Positions 56,548-64,000 of a stretch of 64,000 bases of DNA are shown here, one piece after another (the first letter of the stretch is position 1; every line of letters starts with the position of its first letter). This stretch comes from Streptomyces tanashiensis. Lineage in GTDB: Bacteria; Actinomycetota; Actinomycetes; Streptomycetales; Streptomycetaceae. Both the position numbers and the translations under genes were made by a program. The notes beneath the pieces are model-generated. The model searched no databases. It was not told the DNA's origin and worked only from the letters and a program-made list of their open reading frames with translations. The stretch lies in the NCBI RefSeq assembly GCF_014648895.1, contig NZ_BMRZ01000020.1:62001-126000 (forward strand), read 5' to 3'.

Positions 56548-57096
56548 ATGACGCGCACCACGCAGAGATGCGCCGTGTTGATCGCGGCGCTGGTGGCGAC
56601 AACGCTCGTCGGCACCATCACCTCGGCCAGCGCCAAGGGCACTCAGCCTAAGAGCAGAGACTCCTACGTCACGAACCCGAACGATCCGGGGCTCATCGAG
56701 CTGTACTCCGCTCCGGAGCCCGGGCAGATAGGGCCCATGAACTGGGATGGAGCCATCGGCGGCTGGGGGCCGGGAAACTTCGAGTCGCGCCACTGGGCCG
56801 ACAACGACTACACGGAGATCCAGTTCATCGGGTGCTCGTTGGACGTGGGAGGCGGCAAGTCCGCCGGTGTGAAGCTCTGGCAGGCAATCCCCTTCAACCT
56901 CGACGCGGACATGGGGATGCAGACCTATTACAACTGCTTCACCGGTCCGGATGCCAGCACGCGAGCCTATTGGAACGGCTACTACGCCGGCGGCGACAAC
57001 CGGTACTTCACGATCCCGCAGCTCAACGGCTCCATCTACACGCGCGCTCATCTCTACGTAAAGAGGGTTTACGTCGACACGGCGCTGGCCGACTAA
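56548..57096 (+). CDS. Secreted protein of unknown function
   Basis: A 182-residue exported protein with a signal peptide (residues 1-29, RTTQRCAVLIAALVATTLVGTITSASA). The mature part has two cysteines (GCSLDVGG, YNCFTG) likely forming a disulfide, and aromatic-rich NWDGAIGGWGPGNFESRHWADNDYTEIQF (in parts), reminiscent of carbohydrate-binding or crystallin-like folds. The ATG at 56548 has GGGGGG 6-8 bases upstream. GC content at third positions is lower than in neighbouring genes, which may reflect transfer. No function is assigned. Confidence 0.75.
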   Translation: MTRTTQRCAVLIAALVATTLVGTITSASAKGTQPKSRDSYVTNPNDPGLIELYSAPEPGQIGPMNWDGAIGGWGPGNFESRHWADNDYTEIQFIGCSLDVGGGKSAGVKLWQAIPFNLDADMGMQTYYNCFTGPDASTRAYWNGYYAGGDNRYFTIPQLNGSIYTRAHLYVKRVYVDTALAD

Positions 57097-57141
57097 CGAG
57101 CGGCCGGTGTCGACCGACGACTCCGGCTGAACCGCACACAT

Positions 57142-57172
57142 GGGCCGGGAGGGCTGTTCAGCCTCCCGGCCC
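57142..57172 (+). terminator. Hairpin terminator after secreted-protein gene
   Basis: An 11-bp perfect stem (57142-57152 with 57162-57172) with a 9-base loop, 45 bases after the stop codon. Confidence 0.8.
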
Positions 57173-57198
57173 GTCCCCCATGCGAGATCGGTGCCCCT

Positions 57199-58623
57199 GT
57201 GAAGTTCCGAGCCCTCCTGCGCTCCTCCGCCGCCCTCTGGACCGCGCCGGTCTGGGGCGGCATCGTCGCCTTCTACTTCTTCTACGCGCTGCACCTCGAG
57301 GACCCGTACGAGGAGGTGATCAACGGGCCGCTCTGGGGCGCCCAGCAGGTGGCCATCGCCCTGACCTACTTCTACGCCTTCGCGTACGCCATCACCCTCG
57401 GCCTCGCGACCTGGGAGGGCGGGCGGCTCAAGCAGGATCGGGTGTGGGACCTCGCTCCCGGCCGGGCCCCATGGCGCGTGGCCGGACAGGCGCTCGCGCC
57501 CGCCGTCGCGGCCGGCTGGGCCATCCTGCTCCTGCCCGTCGGCATGCGTCTGAGCGAGACCCGGCTCCTGCCCACGCCGACCGCCGTGCTCCCCCTCCTC
57601 ATGGGGATGGGCATCGTGTGCGCGTACGCCGTGGTCGGCATCGTTCTCGGGCACCTCGCTCCTCGCGTGATCGCCGCACCTGTCAGCGCCGTCGCTGCGT
57701 ATTACGTGATCAGCAAGACGCACGCGTACAGCGATCCGCTCTGGCCCCGGCATGTTTCGGGGCAGCTCAGCACGAGCGTCGCCTTCGGTGAGTACTACTC
57801 CGCTCCCACCGTCCTGATCCCCTTCCTCGTCGCCGCCACCGTGGCCGCCGCCGTCGCCGCCTGGTGGAGCCGCGGCCCCCGTCGTCTGCCGCTACGGATC
57901 CTCGCGACCGCCGTGGCTCTCGCGACCCTGGTCCTGAGCGCGCGGACGGCCTCCGGCTGGGGTGTCGTCGACGGCCCGGTCAGCGCGGGCCACGCGCCCG
58001 CCCGCTGCGTCGGCGCGGCGCCCCGGGTCTGCATGGCCGAGACGGGCGGCGCGGTCGAGCGGCTCGACGACGTACGGTCCGAGGTCGTCGAATCGCTGGA
58101 GAAGCTGGAAGCCGCGGGTGTCGACGTCACCGTCCCGTCCACCGTCACCGACGGCCTGCTGTACGAGCGCACCAGCACCCGCCCCCGTTCGACCGTCTCC
58201 ACCTGGTGGCTGCCGCTGACCGCCCAGGCGGAGACGGCCGGACCGGACGGCCGCCTCGCGGGCGTCCGCTACGCCGTCCTGCTCGGCTCCGTCACCTTCC
58301 CCTGCTCCTTCCCCGCCACGATCGCTCCCGGCACCCCCACCGCCTGGATCGTCAACCGCGACGCCGCGATGCTCTGGGCCGCGTACACCGTCGACGCCCA
58401 GGACCCCTACCTCCGCTGGCGTTCCGGCGAGTACGCGCAGTTCGCGAACGGGCCCGAGGTCCTGGCGAAGGTGAAGGAACGCGCCGCGAAGGGCCGAGCA
58501 CTGCCCACCGCCGCACAGCGCACGGCCTGGTTCGAGCAGGAGCAGGCGAAGGCGTGCCGTGGCATGCCGAAGCGGCCGGCCGGCGTCCCTGCCGCGACCG
58601 GCCCGCAGGGGGAGGACTCGTGA
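57199..58623 (+). CDS. Membrane protein of an unusual ABC transport operon
   Basis: A 474-residue protein with about six hydrophobic spans in residues 10-260, then a soluble extracytoplasmic C-terminal half with two cysteine pairs (ARCVGAAPRVCMAE, FPCSFP). It does not resemble standard ABC permeases, but it is followed by another membrane protein (overlap GTGA) and by an ABC ATPase, so it is probably the permease-like or substrate-facing subunit. The domain is possibly DUF7224. The GTG at 57199 is chosen by context; no strong ribosome site is visible. Confidence 0.7.
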   Translation: MKFRALLRSSAALWTAPVWGGIVAFYFFYALHLEDPYEEVINGPLWGAQQVAIALTYFYAFAYAITLGLATWEGGRLKQDRVWDLAPGRAPWRVAGQALAPAVAAGWAILLLPVGMRLSETRLLPTPTAVLPLLMGMGIVCAYAVVGIVLGHLAPRVIAAPVSAVAAYYVISKTHAYSDPLWPRHVSGQLSTSVAFGEYYSAPTVLIPFLVAATVAAAVAAWWSRGPRRLPLRILATAVALATLVLSARTASGWGVVDGPVSAGHAPARCVGAAPRVCMAETGGAVERLDDVRSEVVESLEKLEAAGVDVTVPSTVTDGLLYERTSTRPRSTVSTWWLPLTAQAETAGPDGRLAGVRYAVLLGSVTFPCSFPATIAPGTPTAWIVNRDAAMLWAAYTVDAQDPYLRWRSGEYAQFANGPEVLAKVKERAAKGRALPTAAQRTAWFEQEQAKACRGMPKRPAGVPAATGPQGEDS

Positions 58624-59210
58624 TCTGGTGGTACAAGGGACGCCGGATCACCACGGTCGTCCTGCCCGGCCTTCTCGCGTTCACGCTGCTCGCCGCCGTC
58701 GCCCACGGAGAGTCGGTGGCCCTGCCCGGACTGCTCACCTCCGGCGGAAACCTCCTCTTCCTCATGCACATCACGCCGCTGATCGTGACCGGCGTCCTCG
58801 CGCACAGCCTCGCCCAACGGCTGCCCGAGGCAGAGGACCTGAGCGTGCGCCCTGTCCGGCGGTACGACGTGACCCTTGCCCTGTTCACGGTCGCCGTGGC
58901 GGTGTCGGCCGCCGGGACCATCGGCGCGCTCGCGGACTCCTCGACGGCGTACGAGGCCGCCCGGAACACGCTGTTCCTGACCGGGCTCATGCTCCTCGCG
59001 GGCGCCGTCCACCCACAGGCCGCGACCGTCGCCCCCGTCGCCTGGGTCTTCATCGCGGCCTTCGTCGGCTACCGCGACTTCCACCGCCCCTGGCCCTGGG
59101 CCGTCACGCTTCACCCCGCCGGCTACCTCCCCACGTTCCTCTTCTGCCTGGCGGTCTTCCTCTGCGGCCTGGTCGCGCTCCGCCACACCCGCCGCCGACC
59201 CACCTCCTGA
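58620..59210 (+). CDS. Second membrane protein of the ABC operon
   Basis: A 196-residue protein with five or six transmembrane helices (about residues 11-30, 46-65, 80-100, 109-130, 136-150, 170-190). It has no known domain. Its GTG overlaps the stop of the preceding gene by 4 bases and has GGGGAGG 5 bases upstream, so the pair is translationally coupled. Together with the 474-residue protein it may form the membrane part of a two-subunit transporter. Confidence 0.7.
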   Translation: MIWWYKGRRITTVVLPGLLAFTLLAAVAHGESVALPGLLTSGGNLLFLMHITPLIVTGVLAHSLAQRLPEAEDLSVRPVRRYDVTLALFTVAVAVSAAGTIGALADSSTAYEAARNTLFLTGLMLLAGAVHPQAATVAPVAWVFIAAFVGYRDFHRPWPWAVTLHPAGYLPTFLFCLAVFLCGLVALRHTRRRPTS

Positions 59211-59226
59211 AAGGCCCGCCAGCCCC

Positions 59227-59970
59227 GTGTCCATCGAACTCGACGCCGTCTCCTACGCGTACGGGCGCCGCTCGCGCAGCATTCTCTCCGGGCTCAGCTA
59301 CACCGTCCCCGACGGCTTCACGATCCTTCTCGGCCCCAACGGAGCCGGAAAGACGACCACGTTGAAGCTGGCCGCCGGGGTGAACCAGCCGAGTCAGGGC
59401 TCGGTACGACTCGGGCGCCTCTCTTCCGACTCCAGGGCGTACCGCATGAAGGTGGCCTGGATGCCGCAGACCGTCACCGCCATGACCGGCCTCACCGCCC
59501 GCGAGCAGGTCGCGTACACGGGATGGCTGAAGGGGATGAGCCGTCGTGCCGCCTGGGACGCCTCCACAGGTGCACTGGAACAGGTCCGGATGACGGATCA
59601 CGCCGACATGAGGACGAAGCAGCTCTCCGGCGGTCAGCTGCGCCGCGTCGGTGTCGCCTCCGCCCTGGTCCACGGAGCCGAGGTCCTGCTCCTCGACGAG
59701 CCCACGGCCGGGATGGACCCGACACAGCGCCGCGTCTTCCGAGACCTCGTCATCGGGCTCGCCTCCCGGGAGGTACGGGTCCTCCTCTCGACGCACGACG
59801 TCGCCGACCTGGCGGAGGAGGCCGACCACGTCACCGCCCTCACCCGGGGCACGATCACCTTCTCCGGCTCCACCGGCGCCTTCCTCGCACACGCGCCCGC
59901 ACACGTCCCGGAGGCCCGCCGCGCCGAGGCCGCGTACACGGCCCTGACGGGCGACGAGGCCATCGGCTAG
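59227..59970 (+). CDS. ABC transporter ATP-binding protein
   Basis: A 247-residue ABC ATPase. Walker A is GPNGAGKTT (36-44), the signature is LSGGQLRRVGVA (near 138), Walker B is VLLLDEPTAGMDP (near 156), followed by the D-loop and a switch His in STHDVADL. It should power the transport system encoded by the two membrane proteins just upstream (16-base gap). The sequence is most like exporters and lantibiotic-immunity-type ATPases, which would fit an efflux or cell-surface role. The GTG at 59227 has AAAGG about 11 bases upstream. Confidence 0.9.
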   Translation: MSIELDAVSYAYGRRSRSILSGLSYTVPDGFTILLGPNGAGKTTTLKLAAGVNQPSQGSVRLGRLSSDSRAYRMKVAWMPQTVTAMTGLTAREQVAYTGWLKGMSRRAAWDASTGALEQVRMTDHADMRTKQLSGGQLRRVGVASALVHGAEVLLLDEPTAGMDPTQRRVFRDLVIGLASREVRVLLSTHDVADLAEEADHVTALTRGTITFSGSTGAFLAHAPAHVPEARRAEAAYTALTGDEAIG

Positions 59971-59987
59971 CCCGTACGTCCACATGC

Positions 59988-60030
59988 CAGAGGGGCGTCG
60001 CCCACCGAATCGGTGGGCGACGCCCCTCTG
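59988..60030. terminator. 20-bp hairpin terminator (ABC operon and tRNA)
   Basis: A perfect 20-bp stem (59988-60007 with 60011-60030) and a 3-base loop. It terminates the ABC operon on the plus strand and the tRNA on the minus strand. Confidence 0.9.
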
Positions 60031-60037
60031 ATGCTTG

Positions 60038-60110
60038 TGCCCCCGGCAGGATTCGAACCTGCGACACCCGCTTTAGGAGAGCGGTGCTCTATCCCCTGAG
60101 CTACGAAGGC
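60038..60110 (-). tRNA. tRNA-Arg (anticodon CCT)
   Basis: A 73-base cloverleaf. The acceptor stem pairs GCCTTCG with CGGGGGC (two G-T pairs), the D arm is TAGCTCAGGGGATAGAGCA, the anticodon stem CCGCT/AGCGG holds the loop CTCCTAA with anticodon CCT, and the T arm is GCAGG-TTCGAAT-CCTGC. The CCA end is not encoded. It reads AGG codons, which are rare in this genome. Confidence 0.95.
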
Positions 60111-60297
60111 GAAGGCGGAGCGCTGTCAGTGTAGCGGGTGGTGGGGGCGGCGCACGGGGGATATCGGTTCCGGGGGTGGGGGGTCGTGGTGGGGGGATTT
60201 GTGGGCGTGGACATGACGAACTAAGGGAAATGATCTCGCCACGGTGTCCGGTGCGCGTCCTAGGCTGCGGGGTTTCGCGATCAAGGAATGAGGCATC

Positions 60298-60810
60298 ATG
60301 CGCACCGCAAGACGTGTTCTCGCCCGCTTCGTCGCCCCGGCCGCCACGGCTCTCCTCGCCGCGGTCGTCGCCGCTCCCGTCGCCTCCGCCGCGCCGGCGC
60401 GGGCCGCTGCCGAGGTCTGTGACCACAGCTGCATCGACGGGGTCCGAGCCGCGACCCACACCGGATACGACCGCGTCGTGTTCGACCTGGGGGCGGGCGC
60501 CCTGCCCCAGGTCACCCCGCGGACGAGTGTGGACGGCACGTACTACCCGCCGAGCGGCCAGGCCGAGACGGTGGCCATCGCCGGCTCCTCGTACCTGTTC
60601 CTCGACTTCTCCCCGGCCCGCATCGGCGACTACGCGGAGACGAACCCGCTGGTCAAGCCCTTCGCCCTGCCCACGGTCAAGGGCGTGGAGTTCCTGTACG
60701 AGCAGCACGCCCAGCCCGAGTTCGCGATCACCCTGAACGGTCCCGTGAGCCGCTACAACGTCTTCACGCTCACGCAGCCGAACCGCGTCGTCGTCGACAT
60801 CTACCGGTAG
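60298..60810 (+). CDS. Secreted AMIN-like domain protein 1
   Basis: A 170-residue exported protein with a signal peptide (to about residue 38, AAPVASAAPARAAA). The mature domain begins CDHSCIDGVRAATHTGYDRVVFDLGAGALPQV (in parts) and ends RYNVFTLTQPNRVVVDIYR, the pattern of the AMIN-like domain (a beta-rich domain found in actinobacterial cell-surface proteins). Two N-terminal cysteines probably form a disulfide. The ATG at 60298 follows AAGGAATGAGG. It is followed 27 bases later by a paralogue, so the two form an operon. Confidence 0.85.
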   Translation: MRTARRVLARFVAPAATALLAAVVAAPVASAAPARAAAEVCDHSCIDGVRAATHTGYDRVVFDLGAGALPQVTPRTSVDGTYYPPSGQAETVAIAGSSYLFLDFSPARIGDYAETNPLVKPFALPTVKGVEFLYEQHAQPEFAITLNGPVSRYNVFTLTQPNRVVVDIYR

Positions 60811-60837
60811 TCCCGCCCCCGTTCTCGAGGAGTACGC

Positions 60838-61338
60838 ATGCGCAAGACCGCAATCGCCACCCTGACCGGCTCCGCCGCGCTCGCCGCCACCCTGCTCGGC
60901 ACCACGTCCGCCGCGGCCGTGGCGGCCGCTCCCACCTGTGGCCACATCTGCGTCCTCGGGGTGCGCACGGCCACGCACGACACGTACGACCGCGTCGTCA
61001 TCGACCTCGGCGAGGGCACCGTCCCCGGGTGGACCACCAGCGAGCAGACCACGCCGCTCTACTGGGGCGAGGAGGGGTCGGAGACCCAGGTGCCGATCCA
61101 GGGCGACTCGTACCTGAAGGTCACCCTCATGCCGGCCGAGACGTTCGACGTGAACTACCAGTCGACGTACACGAGCCCGCGGTCGCAGTCCTTCGGCTAC
61201 CCGAGCCTCAAGGGCCAGGCGCTCGTGTACAGCTTCGAGGACAGCAACACCTTCGGCCTCGCGCTGGGCCCCCACACCTCGTACAAGGTCTTCAAGCTGA
61301 CGGCCCCCAACCGGATCGTCATCGACGTCAACCACTGA
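60838..61338 (+). CDS. Secreted AMIN-like domain protein 2
   Basis: A 166-residue exported protein with a signal peptide (KTAIATLTGSAALAATLLGTTSAAA). The mature domain has CGHICVLGVRTATHDTYDRVVIDLGEGTVPGW (in parts) and YKVFKLTAPNRIVIDVNH, clearly homologous to the preceding protein over its full length. The ATG at 60838 has GAGGAG 6 bases upstream. Tandem duplication with strong divergence suggests distinct ligands or partners at the cell wall. Confidence 0.85.
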   Translation: MRKTAIATLTGSAALAATLLGTTSAAAVAAAPTCGHICVLGVRTATHDTYDRVVIDLGEGTVPGWTTSEQTTPLYWGEEGSETQVPIQGDSYLKVTLMPAETFDVNYQSTYTSPRSQSFGYPSLKGQALVYSFEDSNTFGLALGPHTSYKVFKLTAPNRIVIDVNH

Positions 61339-61673
61339 TCCGGGGTGGCTCGGCCGGCCGAGAGCGCCTACGGCCGCGCGCATGCCCATGACCACGGCCG
61401 GCGTCGACGCGGGTGAGGGAGCCGTGGGTGGACTTCGGAGAGGTGCGCCTCTCCGAGGAGAGAGGGCCACCGGATTCTTCCGGTGGCCCTCTCCTTCCTC
61501 CAGTCGCTGCCGGAGGACGAAGGCGAACTCGCCGCAGTTGATGCCGTCGGGGAGCGTTTCGGTGCCGGAATGCGTGCAGGTGAGGGGTTCCATCCGTGCC
61601 GGGTGGGGTTGACCGCGTTCGGGGGTGCGCATAGCGTCGCCGGGTGTGCTGAGCGGGCGCTTAGGAGGATGGT
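61339..61673. other. 335-bp intergenic region
   Basis: It contains the terminator at 61460-61493 after the AMIN-like operon and, near the end, the ribosome site of the acyl-CoA ligase. I see no further gene supported by a start, ribosome site and codon bias. Confidence 0.5.
61460..61493 (+). terminator. Hairpin terminator after AMIN-like operon
   Basis: A perfect 15-bp stem (61460-61474 with 61479-61493) with a 4-base loop and a following TCCTTCCTCC tract. Confidence 0.85.
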
Positions 61674-63341
61674 GTGGTGGCTGGCGGGGTCGAGCGGCTG
61701 ACGGCTGACGGGGCGCCGTTCGCCGTCGAGGACGGGGTGTACGCCGGCGGGCCGCGGACCCTGCGGGAGTTCGTCGAGGTCACCTGGGCCTACGGCGACC
61801 GGCTGTTCCTCTTGTCCGAGGACGTGCGGATGACCTACCGGGAGTTCTTCGACGCCGCCTGCGGGCTCGCCCGGCGGCTCGTCGGGGAGTACGGGCTGCG
61901 GCCGGGCGACCGGGCCGTCGTGGCCATGCGGAACCTGCCCGAGTGGCAGGTCGCCTTCTGGGCGACGCAGCTCGCCGGGCTCGTCGCCGTACCGCTCAAC
62001 GCCTGGTGGACCGAGGACGAGTTCGCGTACGCGCTGGAGGACTGCGCGCCCGGTGTGCTGCTCGTCGACGGGGAACGGGTCGGCCGGGTGCGGGCCTGGG
62101 CCGTGCGCAACGGCGTGCCCGGGATCGTCTTCCGGGGGGAGGCCGAGGAGGGCTTCGCCGCGTACGCCGCCGACACCGACCCGCTGCCGGGGCCGCCGCC
62201 CGTCGACGTCCTGCCCGAGCACGACGCCACCATCATCTACACCTCGGGCACCACCGGGCGGCCCAAGGGAGCCGTCGCCACCCACCTCGCGCAGGCCGGG
62301 GCCGCCATGAACCCGCGGTACTTCGCCGCCGCCGCGGCCCTCGCGCGCGGGGAGGTGCCCGGGACGGCGCCGGCACCGGTCTCCCTGACCACGTTCCCGT
62401 TCTTCCACGTCGCCGCGTTCACGTCGTTCTACGCCGTCATGGCGGCCGGCGGGACCCTGGTGATGATGCGGAAGTGGGACGCCGGCCAGGCCCTCGGCCT
62501 CATCCGCGAGCACGGCGTCACCCACTACGCGGGGGTGCCCACCACCGCGCTCCAGCTGCTGGCGCTCGCCCGGAGCACCGGCGACCCGCTGACCAGCCTC
62601 ACCCTGCTCAGCACCGGGGGCGCCGCCGCCCCGCCCGGGATCGTGGCGGGGATCGTCGACGGGTACGGGGAGCGGATCGAGCCCCGGAACGGCTACGGGC
62701 TCACCGAGACCTGCGGCGGGGTCCTCTCGAACGTCGGGGCCGAGTACCGCGCCCATCCGGGGAGTGTCGGACGGCCCTCGCCCGTCACCGAGGTGCGGGT
62801 CGAGCGGCCCGACGCCGGGGGCGTGGGCGAGTTGTGGCTGCGCGGGCAGTCGCTGATCCGCGGGTACTGGGGGAACGAGGCCGCCACCCGGGCCGCCTTC
62901 ACCGAGGACGGGTGGTTCAGGACCGGCGACCTCGTCCTGGTCGACGAGGACGGCCGGGTCAGCGTCGTCGACCGGCTCACCGACATGGTGATCCGCGGCG
63001 GCGAGAACGTGTACTGCGTCGAGGTCGAGGGGGTGCTGCACGAGCATCCGGACGTCGTCGACGCCGCCGTGTTCGGGGTCCCGCATCCGCTGCTCGGGGA
63101 GGAGGTCGTGGCCGTCGTGCGGCCGCGGCCCGGCGCGGATCCCGGCACCGAGGCGCTGCGGGCGCACGTGGGCGCGCGCCTCGCCGCCTTCAAGGTGCCG
63201 GCCAGGATCCTCGTACGGGCGGAGGAACTGCCCCGGAATCCGACCGGGAAGATCCTCAAGCGCGAGCTCAGGGACCTGCTCGGGGCCGGGGTCGGGGCCG
63301 GGGCCGACGCCGGGCTCGGGGCCGGGCTCAGCGCCGGGTGA
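61674..63341 (+). CDS. AMP-forming acyl-CoA ligase
   Basis: A 555-residue adenylate-forming enzyme: ATIIYTSGTTGRPKGAVATH (ATP loop, near 185), RNGYGLTETCGGVLSN (adenylate site), GWFRTGDLVLVDEDGRVSVVDRLTDMVIRGGENVYCVE (hinge, in parts) and PRNPTGKILKRELR (C-terminal lysine). It activates a carboxylic acid as CoA thioester; the long N-terminal region and the WTEDEFAYALEDC segment are those of medium/long-chain or aromatic acid ligases. The GTG at 61674 has AGGAGG 7 bases upstream. The C-terminus is an unusual GAGVGAGADAGLGAGLSAG tail. No CTGAC palindrome precedes it. It overlaps the convergent metalloprotease gene by 14 bases. Confidence 0.88.
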   Translation: MVAGGVERLTADGAPFAVEDGVYAGGPRTLREFVEVTWAYGDRLFLLSEDVRMTYREFFDAACGLARRLVGEYGLRPGDRAVVAMRNLPEWQVAFWATQLAGLVAVPLNAWWTEDEFAYALEDCAPGVLLVDGERVGRVRAWAVRNGVPGIVFRGEAEEGFAAYAADTDPLPGPPPVDVLPEHDATIIYTSGTTGRPKGAVATHLAQAGAAMNPRYFAAAAALARGEVPGTAPAPVSLTTFPFFHVAAFTSFYAVMAAGGTLVMMRKWDAGQALGLIREHGVTHYAGVPTTALQLLALARSTGDPLTSLTLLSTGGAAAPPGIVAGIVDGYGERIEPRNGYGLTETCGGVLSNVGAEYRAHPGSVGRPSPVTEVRVERPDAGGVGELWLRGQSLIRGYWGNEAATRAAFTEDGWFRTGDLVLVDEDGRVSVVDRLTDMVIRGGENVYCVEVEGVLHEHPDVVDAAVFGVPHPLLGEEVVAVVRPRPGADPGTEALRAHVGARLAAFKVPARILVRAEELPRNPTGKILKRELRDLLGAGVGAGADAGLGAGLSAG

Positions 63342-63999
63342 TCCGGACCCGGTACGTCCCCGTCGGGTCCTCGTCGAGGACGGTGATCCGGATGCCGTTG
63401 GCGCGGTCGGTGAACGTCTCGCCGGGGCCGTACGGGGCGTCCGACAGCTCCGCGTGGACGTTGGCCCGGCGGGTGCAGCCGCCGCTGGCCCGGTCGCTGT
63501 CGGCCACGGTCACCGGGCCGTGGCCGGTGTCCACGTCGGACTCCACGCGGTAGACGAGGACGCCCTGCTCGCAGACGGCCTCGTCGTTGCCGTCCTTGCT
63601 GCGGACCTCGACGGCGTATCCGGAGGTGCCGGAGAGCGGGACGAAGGCGAGCTTGGGGCCGCCGGGGGTCGCGAGCGGAGTGAGGCTGTAGTCGCCCGTC
63701 CCGGGGCCGGCGGCGCAGCTGACCTGGTCGTTGTCGAGCCAGCCCAGCTTCCACTTGTGCCAGGCGAGCAGGTCGTTGTTGGCGCCCCAGTCCTCGGACA
63801 TGATGTCCCAGTGGCCGACGGTGCCGCCGCCGTCCGAGGTGTAGAGGTCGGGCAGGCCGAAGACATGGCCGTTCTCGTGCGGCAGGACGCGGTAGCCGGT
63901 CTCGGTGAAGCTGCCGGAGCCGTCGTCCTGGCGGCTGTAGACGAAGGACGTGTTGGCGAGCGGCACGCCGTCGGCGTAGGGGGCGTCCTCGTTGCCGGA
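63328..63999 (-). CDS. M6 family metalloprotease domain protein (N-terminus outside window)
   Basis: The C-terminal part (about 224 residues) of a larger protein whose start lies beyond the window. The zinc motif appears as LPHENGHVFGLPDLYTSDGGG: HENGH is an HExxH variant, and GLPDLY with WDIMSEDWGANN is the downstream M6 / immune inhibitor A-like pattern. The Ca-binding and beta-rich C-terminal region follows (VEVRSKDGNDEAVCEQGVLVYRVESD, in parts). Family members are secreted proteases. The gene overlaps the acyl-CoA ligase by 14 bases at its 3' end. Confidence 0.82.
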   Translation of the reverse strand, partial: SGNEDAPYADGVPLANTSFVYSRQDDGSGSFTETGYRVLPHENGHVFGLPDLYTSDGGGTVGHWDIMSEDWGANNDLLAWHKWKLGWLDNDQVSCAAGPGTGDYSLTPLATPGGPKLAFVPLSGTSGYAVEVRSKDGNDEAVCEQGVLVYRVESDVDTGHGPVTVADSDRASGGCTRRANVHAELSDAPYGPGETFTDRANGIRITVLDEDPTGTYRVRITRR

Positions 64000-64000
64000 G

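Noticed and set aside
60073..61632. Long minus-strand frame over the AMIN-like genes
   Set aside because: It is antisense to two genes with signal peptides and ribosome sites and has Arg/Asp/Gly-rich composition typical of shadow frames.
1..64000. CRISPR arrays, insertion sequences or prophage
   Set aside because: No regularly spaced repeats with unique spacers, transposase, integrase or phage structural genes were found by inspection; the tandem repeats seen are short and contiguous.

Overview
This is a high-GC, densely coded Streptomyces chromosome segment: GTG and occasional TTG starts, strong GC bias at third codon positions, and a recognisable afsK / afsR / afsS / fbiC neighbourhood. 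From memory of S. coelicolor this corresponds to roughly the SCO4420-SCO4440 area; I could not check that by search. No insertion sequence, prophage, rRNA or CRISPR array is visible; one tRNA-Arg(CCT) gene is present.

Layout. 1-7.5 kb: housekeeping and transport genes (GNAT acetyltransferase, DUF4229 membrane protein, a DAACS-type symporter preceded by a Cys-rich leader peptide, a TetR regulator with a long-chain acyl-CoA ligase, and a coupled FAD monooxygenase / PNPOx-like pair). 7.5-11.3 kb: a thiolase-like protein divergent from an acyl-CoA dehydrogenase and a Ddn-like F420 enzyme, followed by a TetR regulator. 11.6-15 kb: a double VOC protein and the AfsK Ser/Thr kinase with its PQQ-type repeat domain. 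15-17.6 kb: three membrane or secreted proteins of unknown role. 17.7-21.7 kb: a crotonase, DUF35 and Ltp2-like thiolase/aldolase operon divergent from an acyl-CoA ligase. 21.8-26.5 kb: an LppU-like protein, a secreted 53-residue MHAT-motif peptide, an AfsS-like protein and AfsR. 26.7-34.4 kb: a catabolic run (amidohydrolase, two luciferase-like enzymes, a hydroxysteroid-dehydrogenase-like SDR, a D-aminoacylase-type amidohydrolase, an aldehyde dehydrogenase). 34.6-44.1 kb: APC permease, two AhpD-like proteins, two GNATs, a SnoaL-like protein, a third luciferase-like enzyme, FbiC (F420 deazaflavin synthesis) and an ADP-ribosylglycohydrolase. 44.1-47.6 kb: sodium:solute symporter, SDR and an EthD-like protein. 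47.7-54.9 kb: DUF397/XRE pair, GPP34 protein, DacA-type carboxypeptidase with a long acidic cytoplasmic arm, and membrane proteins. 54.9-64 kb: M56/BlaI pair, secreted proteins, an unusual ABC operon, the tRNA, tandem secreted AMIN-like proteins, another acyl-CoA ligase and a truncated M6 metalloprotease.

How it fits together. Two systems interleave. (1) AfsK-AfsR-AfsS: a kinase, a SARP activator with a SARP-type direct repeat upstream of the afsS-like gene, and two small MHAT-motif proteins, one carrying a signal peptide. (2) A scattered catabolic regulon defined by ten copies of the palindrome CTGAC-N5-GTCAG (consensus CTGACGNNNCGTCAG) in the promoters of CoA-ester, thiolase/aldolase, luciferase-like and SDR genes between 8.7 and 46.7 kb. 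Its gene content resembles actinobacterial steroid or terpenoid side-chain catabolism, and fbiC nearby would supply cofactor F420. The best local candidate for its repressor is the TetR protein at 10670-11317. The regulon, the secreted MHAT peptide and the Cys-rich leader peptide are the items most worth following up.
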